DNA of 64,000 nucleotides from Saprospiraceae bacterium (GCA_020630775.1 JAHDIN010000004.1:1-64000); one strand, 5' to 3'; shown: positions 1 to 9,038, counted from the first letter of the stretch. Translations and numbers: made by a program. The notes: a model not told the origin generated them from the letters alone.

Positions 1-3000
1 ATGCTTCTGTTTCTAAGTCTGTATAACCAACAATCATGTTGCAGATCTCTGATGTTACTGCTTGTGCATGCGGGCCAGTTGGGTTTCTTCCATCTATGTA
101 ATAGTGAGGATAAGCGAACCAAGTCCCTTCATTATTTTCAACTATATCGTCAACATCTAATGGTGGATCATTGCCATCATCATCTGTATCTTGATCTTCT
201 GTACTTGCGATATCAAAGAAAGATTGTATACCTTCTGGACTAATATCTACATTACATGTAGGAATCTCTACTACCTTCTTTGGTAATAATAAGGTATCCT
301 CTACTGGTGTAGGTATGCATAATGAACCAAACTCTACGAATGGTGCTTCTATTACTGCTCCTAAGTTTAGAGGCGTAAAGAAGTATTCTCTAGTACAACT
401 AGCATAGCCTATAGAACCATCTGGCTTGGTATAAGTCAATGTAAATGTTCTCTGTAATATATCACCATCACATCCATTCTTACCATATACATCATAGTAG
501 CTGATATCGAATTCAGATAAAGTAATACAACTACCTTCTATATGATCATCTAGGAAATCATCAGCAGCTTCAGGTATTAAATTATCTCTTAGTCTATCCC
601 AATATGCTTCTTCAAAAATTGGAAGTTCGTAACACATTAGTTGACATTCAGGGGCATAATCTGTGACACCATCACCATCAACATCTCCTAATCCACCAAC
701 TGGGCAGAACTCGCAATCAACCGTAGGCTCATTTTTATTCTCTACAGTAAGCGTACCCCAACATGAATTACCCGTAGCAGGATCTGTAACTGTTACAGTA
801 TATGTATCAGTTCCTGTCTTTGCTTCCGACAGTATTAATTCGCCTGTTACCTCATAACAATCAAAACAGCCGTAATCAGGACCTTCTAAGAACATGTCTG
901 CTGTAAATTCAAAATTACAGTCTTTATCTCTTGAGATTGTTACGTGATCATTACATACCAATTCGGTAGATGCTTCCTGATGAGGGATTAAAGTAACTGT
1001 ATAAGAACACGGTGTTACATTACCACATAAATCCGTCGCTTCCCATGCATAAGTTACAGCTTCACTCATACCTGTAACACAATTAATTTCAGAGAATACA
1101 TCTACTGCTGGTTCAATTCTTTCGATAGTTGCAGAGCAGTTATCCGTAAATAATGGATCTGGCTCTACACTAAATTGACCGCATAATCCTGGATCCAATT
1201 CTATTGTCTTATCACTTGGACAAGCGATGTATGGTGCAATTTCATCCGTAACTGTTATTGTAGAAGTACAACTTGTTGAATTATTGCAATTATCTGTTGC
1301 TGTAATTGTTACTTCAACATCATTTGGACACGCACCGCCTACTAGATCATCACATGTGAATACTAGTGGTCTTGAAGTTTCTATATCAATATCAGAACAA
1401 AAATCTGTTCCTGTAAATATCACATCAACTGATGTTGTACCTTCACCACCTCCATTTAACTGGACTGTTACATTTTCACACATAACAACTGGTGCTTCAT
1501 CTTGCTCAATTGTATACGTATAAGTACAAACTTGAGAGTACTCGTTAGCATCAATCGTCATATCGCCATCTCTATCATCTATTATAGTGATAGTTCTTGT
1601 GATTACGCCACCTGTACATACATTTACCATTGCATCATCCTCACAAAGAACGACGACTGTTCCACATGGATCATCCATAAACGTAACGTTATATGGTGCC
1701 GCCATAGCTTCGGCCATAGTTGTAGGACATGCAGGAATCATATCTAACGTATTACAATTGTAAGTACCTAGATCTGTATCAGCAGGACACGTCGCTTGTA
1801 AGTTATTAACAATAACATCTGTACAAGCCATAACATCACATGCTCCAGATCCAGTCATGACACTTCCTACGCCAAAACCCGAAACTGAAACGCAGTAGGT
1901 ACCTTCATTTACTTGTGTAGCTCCTGCAATAGTTACTGTTGCTGGTGGGACGCCAGTCCCTGAAGACATAAAACCATCTGGCCCTGTAATCGTATAAGAA
2001 CCTGTCATGGCTATTAAGTCAGCCGAAATCGACAACTCTATATCATCACCAGCACAAACTGGTGTATTACTCATAATATCGGTTGATGGGTAAAAGCAAG
2101 TATTAGATACAGATACTGTGTTACCAGCAGAATCCATGATAGGCATCATAGTTATTCCATCACATACATCTAATGTATACCCTACGCCTCCAACATGCCA
2201 GAAATCTAGAGTGTAACAACTTTGACCAGGCGTTCCTGCGATCGGTGTTTCAGTGAACATTGTTGGCGCTGTGCCTGTACCTCCTACAGCAACAATGCCT
2301 GTAGAGGTAGGACATGCAACTAAGGTAGCACCACTAGGACCAGTGACTTTCACTTGTTCTGAAAAATGCACATCATCATTAACACAATTACAAGGATCAG
2401 ATATACTCCAATCAGGATTAGCTACGAAAACGCCGCATTGACAATCAATACTCTCGAAATTATATGTTGCTGAGCAACCTGTCATAGGATTTGTTACGGT
2501 GTAAGTGCCTTCAGTAGGAATACCTCCTCCATCTGGCACAGAAACTGTGGCAGGCATGACTGTATATGGAGCAGGCACAGACAATGTATATCCACATGAA
2601 CCACCAGGTACGTTACAAACAACATCAAGAGAAAGTGTAGCCATTGGAGGTGTTTCCACGGTTACTACTACTTCATCAGTTGCAGTGCATCCATTTGCAT
2701 CAGTTACTGTAACCGTGTATGTAGTTGTTGCAGTAGGCATTACAGTTATAGGTGAACCAGAGCTCCCGTCAGACCATGCAAATGTATATGGCATAGTCCC
2801 TCCAGAACCGGTTGCTGTAAGCATCGTACTAGATCCTGTGCATATTTCTACGTCCATACTAGCCGTCACAGAAGCTGCAGGATTCACAGTTACAACTATA
2901 TCATCGACACAAATTGATCCTCCAGGACAAGTAACAACCGCATAATAAGTTGTTGTCATAGTTGGAGAAGGGGTGAAATTTTCGTCTGTAGAAACTACTG

Positions 3001-4552
3001 TATTTGCAAAATCATTAGGATCAGTCACCCAGCCGAAAAACTCACAGGAAGTTGTTATTGGTGTAGGCGTATAATCAATACAAGTTCCAGCTAATGCAGG
3101 TTGGGCTGTATTAAAAGAAAACTCAGTAAACTTAGAACCATCTGCATTATCTAAACCTATAGAAGCAGAAGCAGCATCACTAAACGTTGCATCTAATCCA
3201 TTGTCTAAATCAACATATAAAAAAGTTATTACTCCTGTATTTGAGTCCCATTGTAATTGATAGGTCACCCCATCGCCTGCAGCTGCACCAAAACCACTAA
3301 AATGTGGTCTGTCATCCCATTGTACAATTAAAATAGTACCTCCACCTGCAGTGGCTAAATAAAGGTCTCCAATATCAGAATCCCAATCATCCCATAAAGG
3401 AAAAATTCCTCTGACGCCATTATTAGATGCTGATCCAGAACCATCAATTGTTTCGTTACTAAAATCCGAAATACCAAAACCTAAATAAAAATCTCCATTG
3501 TTACCAATAGTAAAGACCCCTTGACCTAAAGTTGTGTCAGGCTCTCCGTAAAAAGTATAGCAAGTTCCAGCAGGAAATAAAAAGGAATGTTCAGAATCAT
3601 CTCCAGAGTTTGCAATTGCAGGTATCCCAAAAGTGGGCAAATCAAGAAAACCTAATCCACATCCGGTGCCTTGAGTATACGAACAAGGATCTTCTGACAT
3701 AAATGTCCCTAAAGATGCACTTAAAGTTGCCGATTCACCAGAGCAGATCATCATATCCATTCCCGCATCTATCGCGCCCATAGGACAAGTACAATCTAAT
3801 TTAGAAGGATTAGCTATTAAAGTTGCTGCTATACATGTTGCGTCGTTAGCACTTTTTACTTCTATTGTCACATTACCATCCGCTATATTAAAAGGACCAA
3901 CAACAGTTGTTCCAGCCATTGTAATCATTGTTCCAGTTGGCGCTCCATCAACACAAACCACATAACTATCACACAAGGTGCCTGTGACCTCAATAAATGC
4001 ATTAAAAGTTCCCGCAGCTATTCCACAAACAGGAGTAACAGTGGCCTCTATTGGAGCACATGCTACTTGAGTATTATCGCAAGCGAATATTGGAAGGTTG
4101 ATAACAAACTCTTCATTGGATGTTTCACAACTGTTAGTGACAGAAACATCTGGTTCGACATCTTCATTTAACCCACCATTAATGATAATGGGGCATCCAT
4201 CCTGAGCAGAACAGCCATTCACAGAACCATCTTCTGAAATAAAAATATTCACAAAACCGCCGTTCCAGTCATCACCAAAACTATCATAGCCAGTAAATTT
4301 TATCATGTTTCCATCAGTCACACAATATGGACCCTCTATGGTAACGGAATTACTTGCATAAGTTCCTGAAGTACGGCAATCTATGACTGTGTTTGTTGTC
4401 ATATCGACTAGCTCCCATCCGACTTCTGAGCCAAATGCAGCGGTGTTAATTTCTAAAGTTATTTCAGTTTGCCCTGTTGGACATTGTGCAAGAAGGTTTG
4501 TTAAGCCTGATGCAAGAAATAACATTACTAAGAATGATTTGAAATTTATCAT
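1..4552 (-). CDS. Giant secreted PKD/HYR-type surface protein, 3' end outside window
   Basis: The frame opens at the ATG at 4552-4550 and stays open to base 1, so at least 1517 residues are encoded and the C-terminus lies off the window. The first 20 or so residues are a signal peptide (hydrophobic core, then LLAQC). The mature protein starts with a Cys-containing domain rich in Gly and Asp. At about residues 300-490 is a domain with the motif WDDWDSDIGD, shared with the adhesin at 22352-29113. A PKD-like repeat (TTTYTVTVTDANGC) follows near residues 570-630, and HYR-like repeats (PVVMCENVTVQL, PYIACPSDKTIELD) near residues 1015-1200. Such proteins are exported and anchored on the cell surface in Bacteroidota. 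A T9SS tail is expected but cannot be seen. The start is 40 bp after a small secreted-protein gene on the same strand, so the two may be co-transcribed. Specific function is unknown. Confidence 0.85.
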   Translation of the reverse strand, partial: MINFKSFLVMLFLASGLTNLLAQCPTGQTEITLEINTAAFGSEVGWELVDMTTNTVIDCRTSGTYASNSVTIEGPYCVTDGNMIKFTGYDSFGDDWNGGFVNIFISEDGSVNGCSAQDGCPIIINGGLNEDVEPDVSVTNSCETSNEEFVINLPIFACDNTQVACAPIEATVTPVCGIAAGTFNAFIEVTGTLCDSYVVCVDGAPTGTMITMAGTTVVGPFNIADGNVTIEVKSANDATCIAATLIANPSKLDCTCPMGAIDAGMDMMICSGESATLSASLGTFMSEDPCSYTQGTGCGLGFLDLPTFGIPAIANSGDDSEHSFLFPAGTCYTFYGEPDTTLGQGVFTIGNNGDFYLGFGISDFSNETIDGSGSASNNGVRGIFPLWDDWDSDIGDLYLATAGGGTILIVQWDDRPHFSGFGAAAGDGVTYQLQWDSNTGVITFLYVDLDNGLDATFSDAASASIGLDNADGSKFTEFSFNTAQPALAGTCIDYTPTPITTSCEFFGWVTDPNDFANTVVSTDENFTPSPTMTTTYYAVVTCPGGSICVDDIVVTVNPAASVTASMDVEICTGSSTMLTATGSGGTMPYTFAWSDGSSGSPITVMPTATTTYTVTVTDANGCTATDEVVVTVETPPMATLSLDVVCNVPGGSCGYTLSVPAPYTVMPATVSVPDGGGIPTEGTYTVTNPMTGCSATYNFESIDCQCGVFVANPDWSISDPCNCVNDDVHFSEQVKVTGPSGATLVACPTSTGIVAVGGTGTAPTMFTETPIAGTPGQSCYTLDFWHVGGVGYTLDVCDGITMMPIMDSAGNTVSVSNTCFYPSTDIMSNTPVCAGDDIELSISADLIAMTGSYTITGPDGFMSSGTGVPPATVTIAGATQVNEGTYCVSVSGFGVGSVMTGSGACDVMACTDVIVNNLQATCPADTDLGTYNCNTLDMIPACPTTMAEAMAAPYNVTFMDDPCGTVVVLCEDDAMVNVCTGGVITRTITIIDDRDGDMTIDANEYSQVCTYTYTIEQDEAPVVMCENVTVQLNGGGEGTTSVDVIFTGTDFCSDIDIETSRPLVFTCDDLVGGACPNDVEVTITATDNCNNSTSCTSTITVTDEIAPYIACPSDKTIELDPGLCGQFSVEPDPLFTDNCSATIERIEPAVDVFSEINCVTGMSEAVTYAWEATDLCGNVTPCSYTVTLIPHQEASTELVCNDHVTISRDKDCNFEFTADMFLEGPDYGCFDCYEVTGELILSEAKTGTDTYTVTVTDPATGNSCWGTLTVENKNEPTVDCEFCPVGGLGDVDGDGVTDYAPECQLMCYELPIFEEAYWDRLRDNLIPEAADDFLDDHIEGSCITLSEFDISYYDVYGKNGCDGDILQRTFTLTYTKPDGSIGYASCTREYFFTPLNLGAVIEAPFVEFGSLCIPTPVEDTLLLPKKVVEIPTCNVDISPEGIQSFFDIASTEDQDTDDDGNDPPLDVDDIVENNEGTWFAYPHYYIDGRNPTGPHAQAVTSEICNMIVGYTDLETEA

Positions 4553-4592
4553 TGATTAGAGATTGAGTTTTTCTAACAAATAGGATTATTTA

Positions 4593-4943
4593 TTAATAGA
4601 AGAGTGATATAATTTCTGCTTCTATTGCGTCAAATTGAGTTTTGTCTTGAATAGTGAAAAGTTCTTTTGCTTTTGAAAGTTGATATTGCTCTTTTCTCAA
4701 AGCAATTGCAAATACTTCAGGATCATTAGATATCACGTTACTTAGATCATCTGCCAATGGCACTAGTTGCCCTTTTGCTAGAGCTAATGTAAAATCCTCT
4801 AGACTTAAATCTAAAATCTCCTGTTGTGAAAGTTTATTTACATCTTCTGTTGAGGGATTTGTAATAGGTGTAAGTGTCTGTAAATTTTGTGAATAAGCAC
4901 AAAAAGTAAATAGACTGAAAAACACGATGAGCATCGGTTTCAT
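4593..4943 (-). CDS. Small secreted hypothetical protein
   Basis: The 116-residue product begins with a clear signal peptide (MKPMLIVFFSLFTFCAYSQ), cleaved near residue 19. The mature part is acidic and helical in character, with no Cys and no motif I recognise. It lies 40 bp upstream of the giant surface-protein gene on the same strand, so the pair may form one transcript, and a periplasmic or surface accessory role is an inference from that position. The signal peptide supports reality of the gene and of this start. Confidence 0.7.
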   Translation of the reverse strand: MKPMLIVFFSLFTFCAYSQNLQTLTPITNPSTEDVNKLSQQEILDLSLEDFTLALAKGQLVPLADDLSNVISNDPEVFAIALRKEQYQLSKAKELFTIQDKTQFDAIEAEIISLFY

Positions 4944-5147
4944 GAAAATTGAGTTTTTGTTATCAAATACAAGTGGTTTAACAGGTAAGCATGATTTCGT
5001 CTTGTCAATACGTACCTATAATAAAATTAGCATTTAAGTGCCGAAAACGACAATTTTCAGGATAAAAAGTACGAAATGTTAAAATGTGTGGTTAAAAATC
5101 TCTTTTTGAGTGACAATTGACTTCACATTAAAATAAGGACTAAAGTA

Positions 5148-5474
5148 TTATGCCATCAACCCCTCTCCCTCACCAACTGGCTCTTGAGAAGTAGTAATGT
5201 AGCTGACATTTTCTTTGAAATCATAAAAGAAGAAAAGCGGACCTTCATTGCGCATAAGGTCAATAAAATGGGGATATTGATGCGCTGAAGCATGCACTTT
5301 GTATAAGTTTTTACCATTCTTACTTTCCACTGAGTTAGTTATCCTGTCAGATTTCATAAATCGAAATACAGCAGTTCCAGATGGAATTTGGATATGAATT
5401 GTAGCGACATCATCTAATCCACTCAAAAGAAACACTTTGTAGCTAGTAAATTCTTCAATGATAAAATCTTCCAT
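5148..5474 (-). CDS. Hypothetical protein, 108 residues
   Basis: A soluble 108-residue protein without signal peptide or membrane segment. It is acidic at the N-terminus (MEDFIIEEF) and looks like a small mixed alpha/beta domain (strand-like stretches FRFMKSDRI, LFFFYDF, SYITTS). I do not recognise the family. The initiating ATG lies 36 bp from the edge of a TTAA-flanked repeat (5511-5707), so that insertion sits in or next to its promoter region. Expression could therefore depend on the repeat, which is inference. Confidence 0.6.
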   Translation of the reverse strand: MEDFIIEEFTSYKVFLLSGLDDVATIHIQIPSGTAVFRFMKSDRITNSVESKNGKNLYKVHASAHQYPHFIDLMRNEGPLFFFYDFKENVSYITTSQEPVGEGEGLMA

Positions 5475-5510
5475 GTTTGACTAATTGAATTGAACGTGTA
5501 AAATATAGAT

Positions 5511-5707
5511 TTAACCCGAATTATACATTAGAAAATCTATTACGATCCTAAATTGTCGCAAATCAGAAGCTTCTCTAAGCTATATTCTCTAACCAAAACG
5601 GAGTTATGCTTTTCGAATTTAGGTCGCTGATTTATTGCACTTTAAGATCTCATAACGAAATTCTAATACATAATACGTTTTGTTAACGCTTGGGAATTCG
5701 GGTTTAA
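5511..5707. mobile_element. TTAA-flanked palindromic repeat, diverged copy
   Basis: This is a third, older copy of the element found at 59399-59572 and 60008-60181. The core from GCATTAGAA-like sequence to TTCTAATACATAAT aligns along its whole length with scattered substitutions. It is bounded by TTAA on both sides. Near its right end it has about 20 extra bases (containing TTTTGTTAACGC) before the terminal AATTCGGGTT. The termini of this copy are still inverted repeats of each other (AACCCGAATT against AATTCGGGTT), and they differ together from the other copies' AACCCGG. No coding capacity is seen, so it looks non-autonomous (MITE-like). Confidence 0.75.
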
Positions 5708-5761
5708 TTGGAAATCATGATAAAAAGAAGGACATGCAGACAATTTGTAGACACAAGGCTA

Positions 5762-5796
5762 TGAGAATACTCATAAATTTGGGTGTTCTCATTTTT
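5762..5796 (+). terminator. Hairpin with T-tract, plus strand
   Basis: TGAGAA (5762-5767) pairs with TTCTCA (5786-5791) and is followed by a run of T. No protein gene on the plus strand leads into it. With the stronger hairpin at 5813-5847 it may mark the end of a short non-coding transcript. The stem is only 6 bp, so support is moderate. Confidence 0.4.
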
Positions 5797-5812
5797 AAAG
5801 GGTGTTTTAAAC

Positions 5813-5847
5813 TAATAGCAGTTCATCTCAAGGGCTGCTATTTTTTT
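5813..5847 (+). terminator. Intrinsic terminator, plus strand, without a known upstream gene
   Basis: AATAGCAG (5814-5821) pairs with CTGCTATT (5835-5842) around a 13-base loop, and seven T follow the C of the stem. On the opposite strand there is no T-run, so it acts on plus-strand transcripts. There is no plus-strand protein gene upstream, so a small RNA starting in or after the repeat at 5511-5707 is the simplest guess. Confidence 0.55.
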
Positions 5848-5874
5848 ATTATATAGATTCTAAATCACTTCAAT

Positions 5875-5901
5875 AAAAAAACCCCCGATCTCCATCGGGG
5901 G
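5875..5901 (-). terminator. Strong intrinsic terminator, end of RNA unit copy 2
   Basis: The stem CCCCC GAT / ATC GGGGG (8 bp, four-base loop) is followed on the minus strand by TTTTTTT. It is the last strong stop downstream of ftsZ and probably terminates both the RNA unit and read-through from the dcw operon. Confidence 0.8.
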
Positions 5902-6013
5902 ACTCAATCAATAAACCAATCTCATAATTCCGAGCGAATGTCGGAATGAAAAGAAAATATTAGTCAATCCTCTTCTTTAAGAGGCATGGTGACTATAAAA
6001 AAAGACGAAATCC
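5875..6013 (-). ncRNA. Putative structured RNA unit, tandem copy 2 (distal to ftsZ)
   Basis: Read on the minus strand, the unit begins GGATTTCGTC plus a T-rich stretch. It contains a hairpin closed by CCTCTT/AAGAGG, a hairpin ATTCCGA/TCGGAAT, and ends in the GC-rich stem CCCCCGAT-GGAG-ATCGGGGG followed by seven T, a textbook intrinsic terminator. A second copy lies at 6086-6226, about 90 percent identical by eye. The terminator stem differs between copies by a compensated pair (A-T here, G-C there). I do not recognise an Rfam family. It could be an independent sRNA or a duplicated 3' UTR/terminator of the ftsZ transcript. Confidence 0.5.
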
Positions 6014-6022
6014 AAATCTAAA

Positions 6023-6042
6023 TTCTTTACCTACGTAAAGAA
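6023..6042 (-). other. Perfect hairpin between the two RNA units
   Basis: TTCTTTAC and GTAAAGAA form an 8-bp perfect stem around a four-base loop. It lies between the two tandem units and directly before the 5' part of the downstream copy on the minus strand. An outer pairing AGACGA/TCGTCT (minus strand) would enclose it and end in the T-run at about 6000, so it may be a processing site or a weaker terminator. Confidence 0.4.
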
Positions 6043-6085
6043 GCTCGTCTATTATCATATAGGTTGTTATTAATTGATAGTTCTT

Positions 6086-6111
6086 TAAAAACCCCCGGTC
6101 TCCACCGGGGG
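6086..6111 (-). terminator. Intrinsic terminator, end of RNA unit copy 1
   Basis: An 8-bp GC-rich stem with loop GGAG is followed by five T on the minus strand. It is the first strong terminator after ftsZ and therefore a likely end of the dcw operon transcript. Confidence 0.7.
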
Positions 6112-6226
6112 ACTCAATCAATAAACCAATCTCATAAATTCCGAACGAATGTCGGAATGAAAAGAAATTTTTAGTCGGTCCTCTTCTTTAAGAGGCGCTG
6201 TGACTATATAAAAAAAGACGAAATCC
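6086..6226 (-). ncRNA. Putative structured RNA unit, tandem copy 1 (proximal to ftsZ)
   Basis: This is the same three-hairpin arrangement as at 5875-6013, offset by 210 bp. It starts about 70 bp after the ftsZ stop codon. Its terminator stem is CCCCCGGT-GGAG-ACCGGGGG followed by TTTTT. Relative to the other copy the stem has a G-C pair in place of A-T, which keeps pairing intact and argues that the RNA fold is selected. The loop GGAG and the hairpin ATTCCGA/TCGGAAT are also kept. Function is unknown. Confidence 0.5.
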
Positions 6227-6297
6227 GCGGTTGTTTGAAGCCAAAGCTTCGAGGCTCAAGATTATCATCCCTTTCTTTTCAGGTTGGATTGAAATTA

Positions 6298-7683
6298 TTA
6301 ATCGACGTTATCGTGAAAGAATGAATTATTCCTGCCAATTACAGGTTCATCATTCTCATCTATATTTATACTTAGTTTAGAATATGTTTGTTCTTCTACT
6401 TCATCGACATCATCTAGTGATACTTTTCTTCTTTTAAAAGCTGGAACAGATTCCAATTCAGATATTATCTGAGGACTATCTAAAGGAACCGATGTTGTAC
6501 TGATCGATGGCTCCTCCAACTTTTCCTTTCTTCGCCTTTCTGTCATTGAAGGTCTATTCACCTTTTGGGCTGCTTCTTGTATAAATGGCTCATTCTTATT
6601 TATAGTTGTGTCAAATTCAATAACATTTGGCTGATTAGGTTTCATCTGATCCATTTCATTCTTAAGATCAAATACTTCCTCATCCAATGCCACCTTTTTA
6701 GGTTGTTGAATCTCCTTTTGCTTTCTTTCTTGGTTGGTACCGAAACCCGTTGCAATAATCGTTATGCTGATATTATCGCCCAACTTCTGATCACAGTTGT
6801 TACCCCAAATCAGATGTGTACCATATCCAGCTTCTTCTTGAATATAATTTGTTATCTCACCTATTTCATCCATCGTCACCTCACTCTTACCAGATGTTAT
6901 GTTTAATAAGATATGCTTAGCACCTCTAATATCATTCTCCTCTAGTAATGGCGAATTTAAAGCAGCTTCTATAGCCACACTTGCACGATCCGTTCCACTA
7001 GCTTCAGCGTATCCCATAATTGACACTCCGCTATTCTTCATGACAGTATTGACATCTTTAAAGTCGACATTTATATATCCCGGTATAGTTATTATTTCAG
7101 CAATACCTCTTGCAGCGGTTGTTAGGATATCGTCTGCTTTAGAGAAAGCATCAGTTAAGGTTAAGTCACCACACATCTCTCTTAATCTATCATTAGATAT
7201 AACTAATACAGAATCAACACATGACTTTAATGTTTCCAATCCTTCAAGTGCTTGATCAAGCCTTCTCGATCCCTCAAATCTAAAAGGCAAGGTTACTATA
7301 CCTACAGTAAGGATACCCATCTCCTTAGCTGCTTTCGCAATTATAGGAGCAGCACCTGTCCCTGTTCCTCCACCCATGCCAGCAGTAATAAATAACATCT
7401 TAGTACCGGAGTCTAAAAATGTGCGTACTTCATCAATAGATTCGATGCAAGATTGCTTACCCATTTCTGGTACAGATCCAGCACCCATTCCCTCAGTTAG
7501 AGCTGGGCCTAATTGAATTTTAATAGGAACTGGATTCGCCTCTAAGGCTTGTATGTCGGTATTACAAATTGCGAAGTCTACGCCGTGTATACCTTGCTTA
7601 TACATGTATGCTACTGCATTACTACCTCCGCCACCTACACCGATGACTTTTATAATTGAGTTTGTTCTTTCTAAGAATTCCAT
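6298..7683 (-). CDS. ftsZ: Cell division protein FtsZ
   Basis: FtsZ is the tubulin-like GTPase that forms the cytokinetic ring. The N-terminal nucleotide-binding sequence VGGGGSNAV is at residues 16-24 and the tubulin signature GGGTGTG at 104-110. The T7-loop region around NVDFKDVNTVM completes the GTPase core, which ends near residue 320. A long variable linker rich in Gln, Lys and Glu follows, with a short C-terminal stretch. At 461 residues it has the long linker usual in Bacteroidota. It is the last gene of the dcw operon, 20 bp after ftsA, and is followed by two tandem RNA-like units with terminators. Identification is certain. Confidence 0.98.
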   Translation of the reverse strand: MEFLERTNSIIKVIGVGGGGSNAVAYMYKQGIHGVDFAICNTDIQALEANPVPIKIQLGPALTEGMGAGSVPEMGKQSCIESIDEVRTFLDSGTKMLFITAGMGGGTGTGAAPIIAKAAKEMGILTVGIVTLPFRFEGSRRLDQALEGLETLKSCVDSVLVISNDRLREMCGDLTLTDAFSKADDILTTAARGIAEIITIPGYINVDFKDVNTVMKNSGVSIMGYAEASGTDRASVAIEAALNSPLLEENDIRGAKHILLNITSGKSEVTMDEIGEITNYIQEEAGYGTHLIWGNNCDQKLGDNISITIIATGFGTNQERKQKEIQQPKKVALDEEVFDLKNEMDQMKPNQPNVIEFDTTINKNEPFIQEAAQKVNRPSMTERRRKEKLEEPSISTTSVPLDSPQIISELESVPAFKRRKVSLDDVDEVEEQTYSKLSINIDENDEPVIGRNNSFFHDNVD

Positions 7684-7703
7684 AATAATAAAGCTTTTGG
7701 TTT

Positions 7704-9038
7704 TTAAAATTCAGAATCTGGAGTAGCTTCAAAAAAGTCTTTGGTATAAGTAAATATCTTTTTAAACCACTTATTCGATCTCTTCGGATCATTTATATCC
7801 AATGGTATATTGTCTTCATCTGCATCGTTTGGCAAATCCATTACTGGAGCCGTGAGGTATTGTAAATTATCAATGGCAATTGCTAACAAACCTACAGCAG
7901 TTGAGTAAATAGGACTCGCAATTTGAGTAGAATATCCATGTGCTAACAATTCTACTGGCTGACCTAATCTTGTACTTAATCCAGTATGATACTCACATAA
8001 ATGCTCAATATTTTTCAATAAAGATCCTCCACCAGTTAATACAATCCCTGCTATCAATTTATTTTCATATCCAGAACGCTTAATCTCCCAAAGCACATAG
8101 TCAAATATTTCTTTTACTCTAGCTTCTATAATCTTAGCTAAATTCTTTTCGCTTATTTCTTTATGGTCTCTTCCCTTAAAACCAGGAATTGTAATAATCC
8201 TATTATCGATCACCTCATCAGCCAAAGCAGAACCAAATTTCACCTTGAGCTTTTCTGCCTGATGATGCATTACCGTGCAACCCTCTTTAATATCGTTAGT
8301 TATCACATTACCTCCAAAAGGTATAACGGAAGTATGTCTTATAATACCATTCTTAAATATTGAAATATCTGTCGTACCACCTCCAATATCTATCAATGCG
8401 ACCCCAGCCTCTTTTTCTTCATCACTTAATACTGCTTTAGAAGAAGCAATAGGTTCAAGGGTAATATCAGCTACATCTAAACCCACCCTTTCTACACATC
8501 TTACAATATTTTTAGAAGCCGATATTTGACCAGTAATGATATGAAAGTTAGCTTCTAATCTAACACCAGACATACCTATCGGATCGACAATACCTGATTC
8601 ATCATCCACAGAAAACTCCTGTGGAAATACATGCAATATTTTATCACCAGGAGGTAATACCAATTTGTGCATATCATTAATCAATCTATTGACATCTTGC
8701 TCGTCTATTTCTCTCTCTGGTTCATTTCTCATTAAAAGACCATGATGATGAACGCTTTTAATGTGCTGACCTGCAATACCTACATGGACGCGACCAAATT
8801 TACTTTTTGCATTTTTCTGAGCAATCTGTATGGCCTCATTAATAGCCCTTACAGTTTTGTCAATATTTGATACAACACCTCTTGAAACACCTTCTGAAGG
8901 AACAGATCCCACACCAATAATTTCAATTTGGTCATATTCATTCTTATACCCAGCAATGGCGCAAACCTTTGTTGTTCCAATGTCCAGCGCGATCGCTACT
9001 TGCATGTTCGTATTTGGCTTAGTGTTTTCGATATTCAT
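7704..9038 (-). CDS. ftsA: Cell division protein FtsA
   Basis: FtsA is the actin-like ATPase that tethers FtsZ to the membrane and recruits later divisome proteins. The phosphate-1 motif ALDIGTTKVCAIAG is near residues 17-30. The phosphate-2 motif LIDIGGGTTDISIF lies near residue 214 and the adenosine motif GIVLTGGGSLL near 334. The C-terminus (KKIFTYTKDFFEATPD) is amphipathic, consistent with the membrane-targeting sequence of the family. Two starts are possible, M1 at 9038 or M12 (MQVAIALDIG) at 9005; the second gives the usual N-terminus. It lies 16 bp after ftsQ and 20 bp before ftsZ. Confidence 0.97.
   Translation of the reverse strand: MNIENTKPNTNMQVAIALDIGTTKVCAIAGYKNEYDQIEIIGVGSVPSEGVSRGVVSNIDKTVRAINEAIQIAQKNAKSKFGRVHVGIAGQHIKSVHHHGLLMRNEPEREIDEQDVNRLINDMHKLVLPPGDKILHVFPQEFSVDDESGIVDPIGMSGVRLEANFHIITGQISASKNIVRCVERVGLDVADITLEPIASSKAVLSDEEKEAGVALIDIGGGTTDISIFKNGIIRHTSVIPFGGNVITNDIKEGCTVMHHQAEKLKVKFGSALADEVIDNRIITIPGFKGRDHKEISEKNLAKIIEARVKEIFDYVLWEIKRSGYENKLIAGIVLTGGGSLLKNIEHLCEYHTGLSTRLGQPVELLAHGYSTQIASPIYSTAVGLLAIAIDNLQYLTAPVMDLPNDADEDNIPLDINDPKRSNKWFKKIFTYTKDFFEATPDSEF

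Noticed and set aside
5730-5855. A 40-codon plus-strand frame starting MQTICRHKA
   Set aside because: It runs straight through both terminator-like hairpins and its sequence is dictated by them; no protein character is visible.
6565-6906. Long open frame on the plus strand opposite ftsZ
   Set aside because: It is antisense to the variable linker of ftsZ, and its composition follows from the Gln- and Lys-rich linker codons on the other strand.
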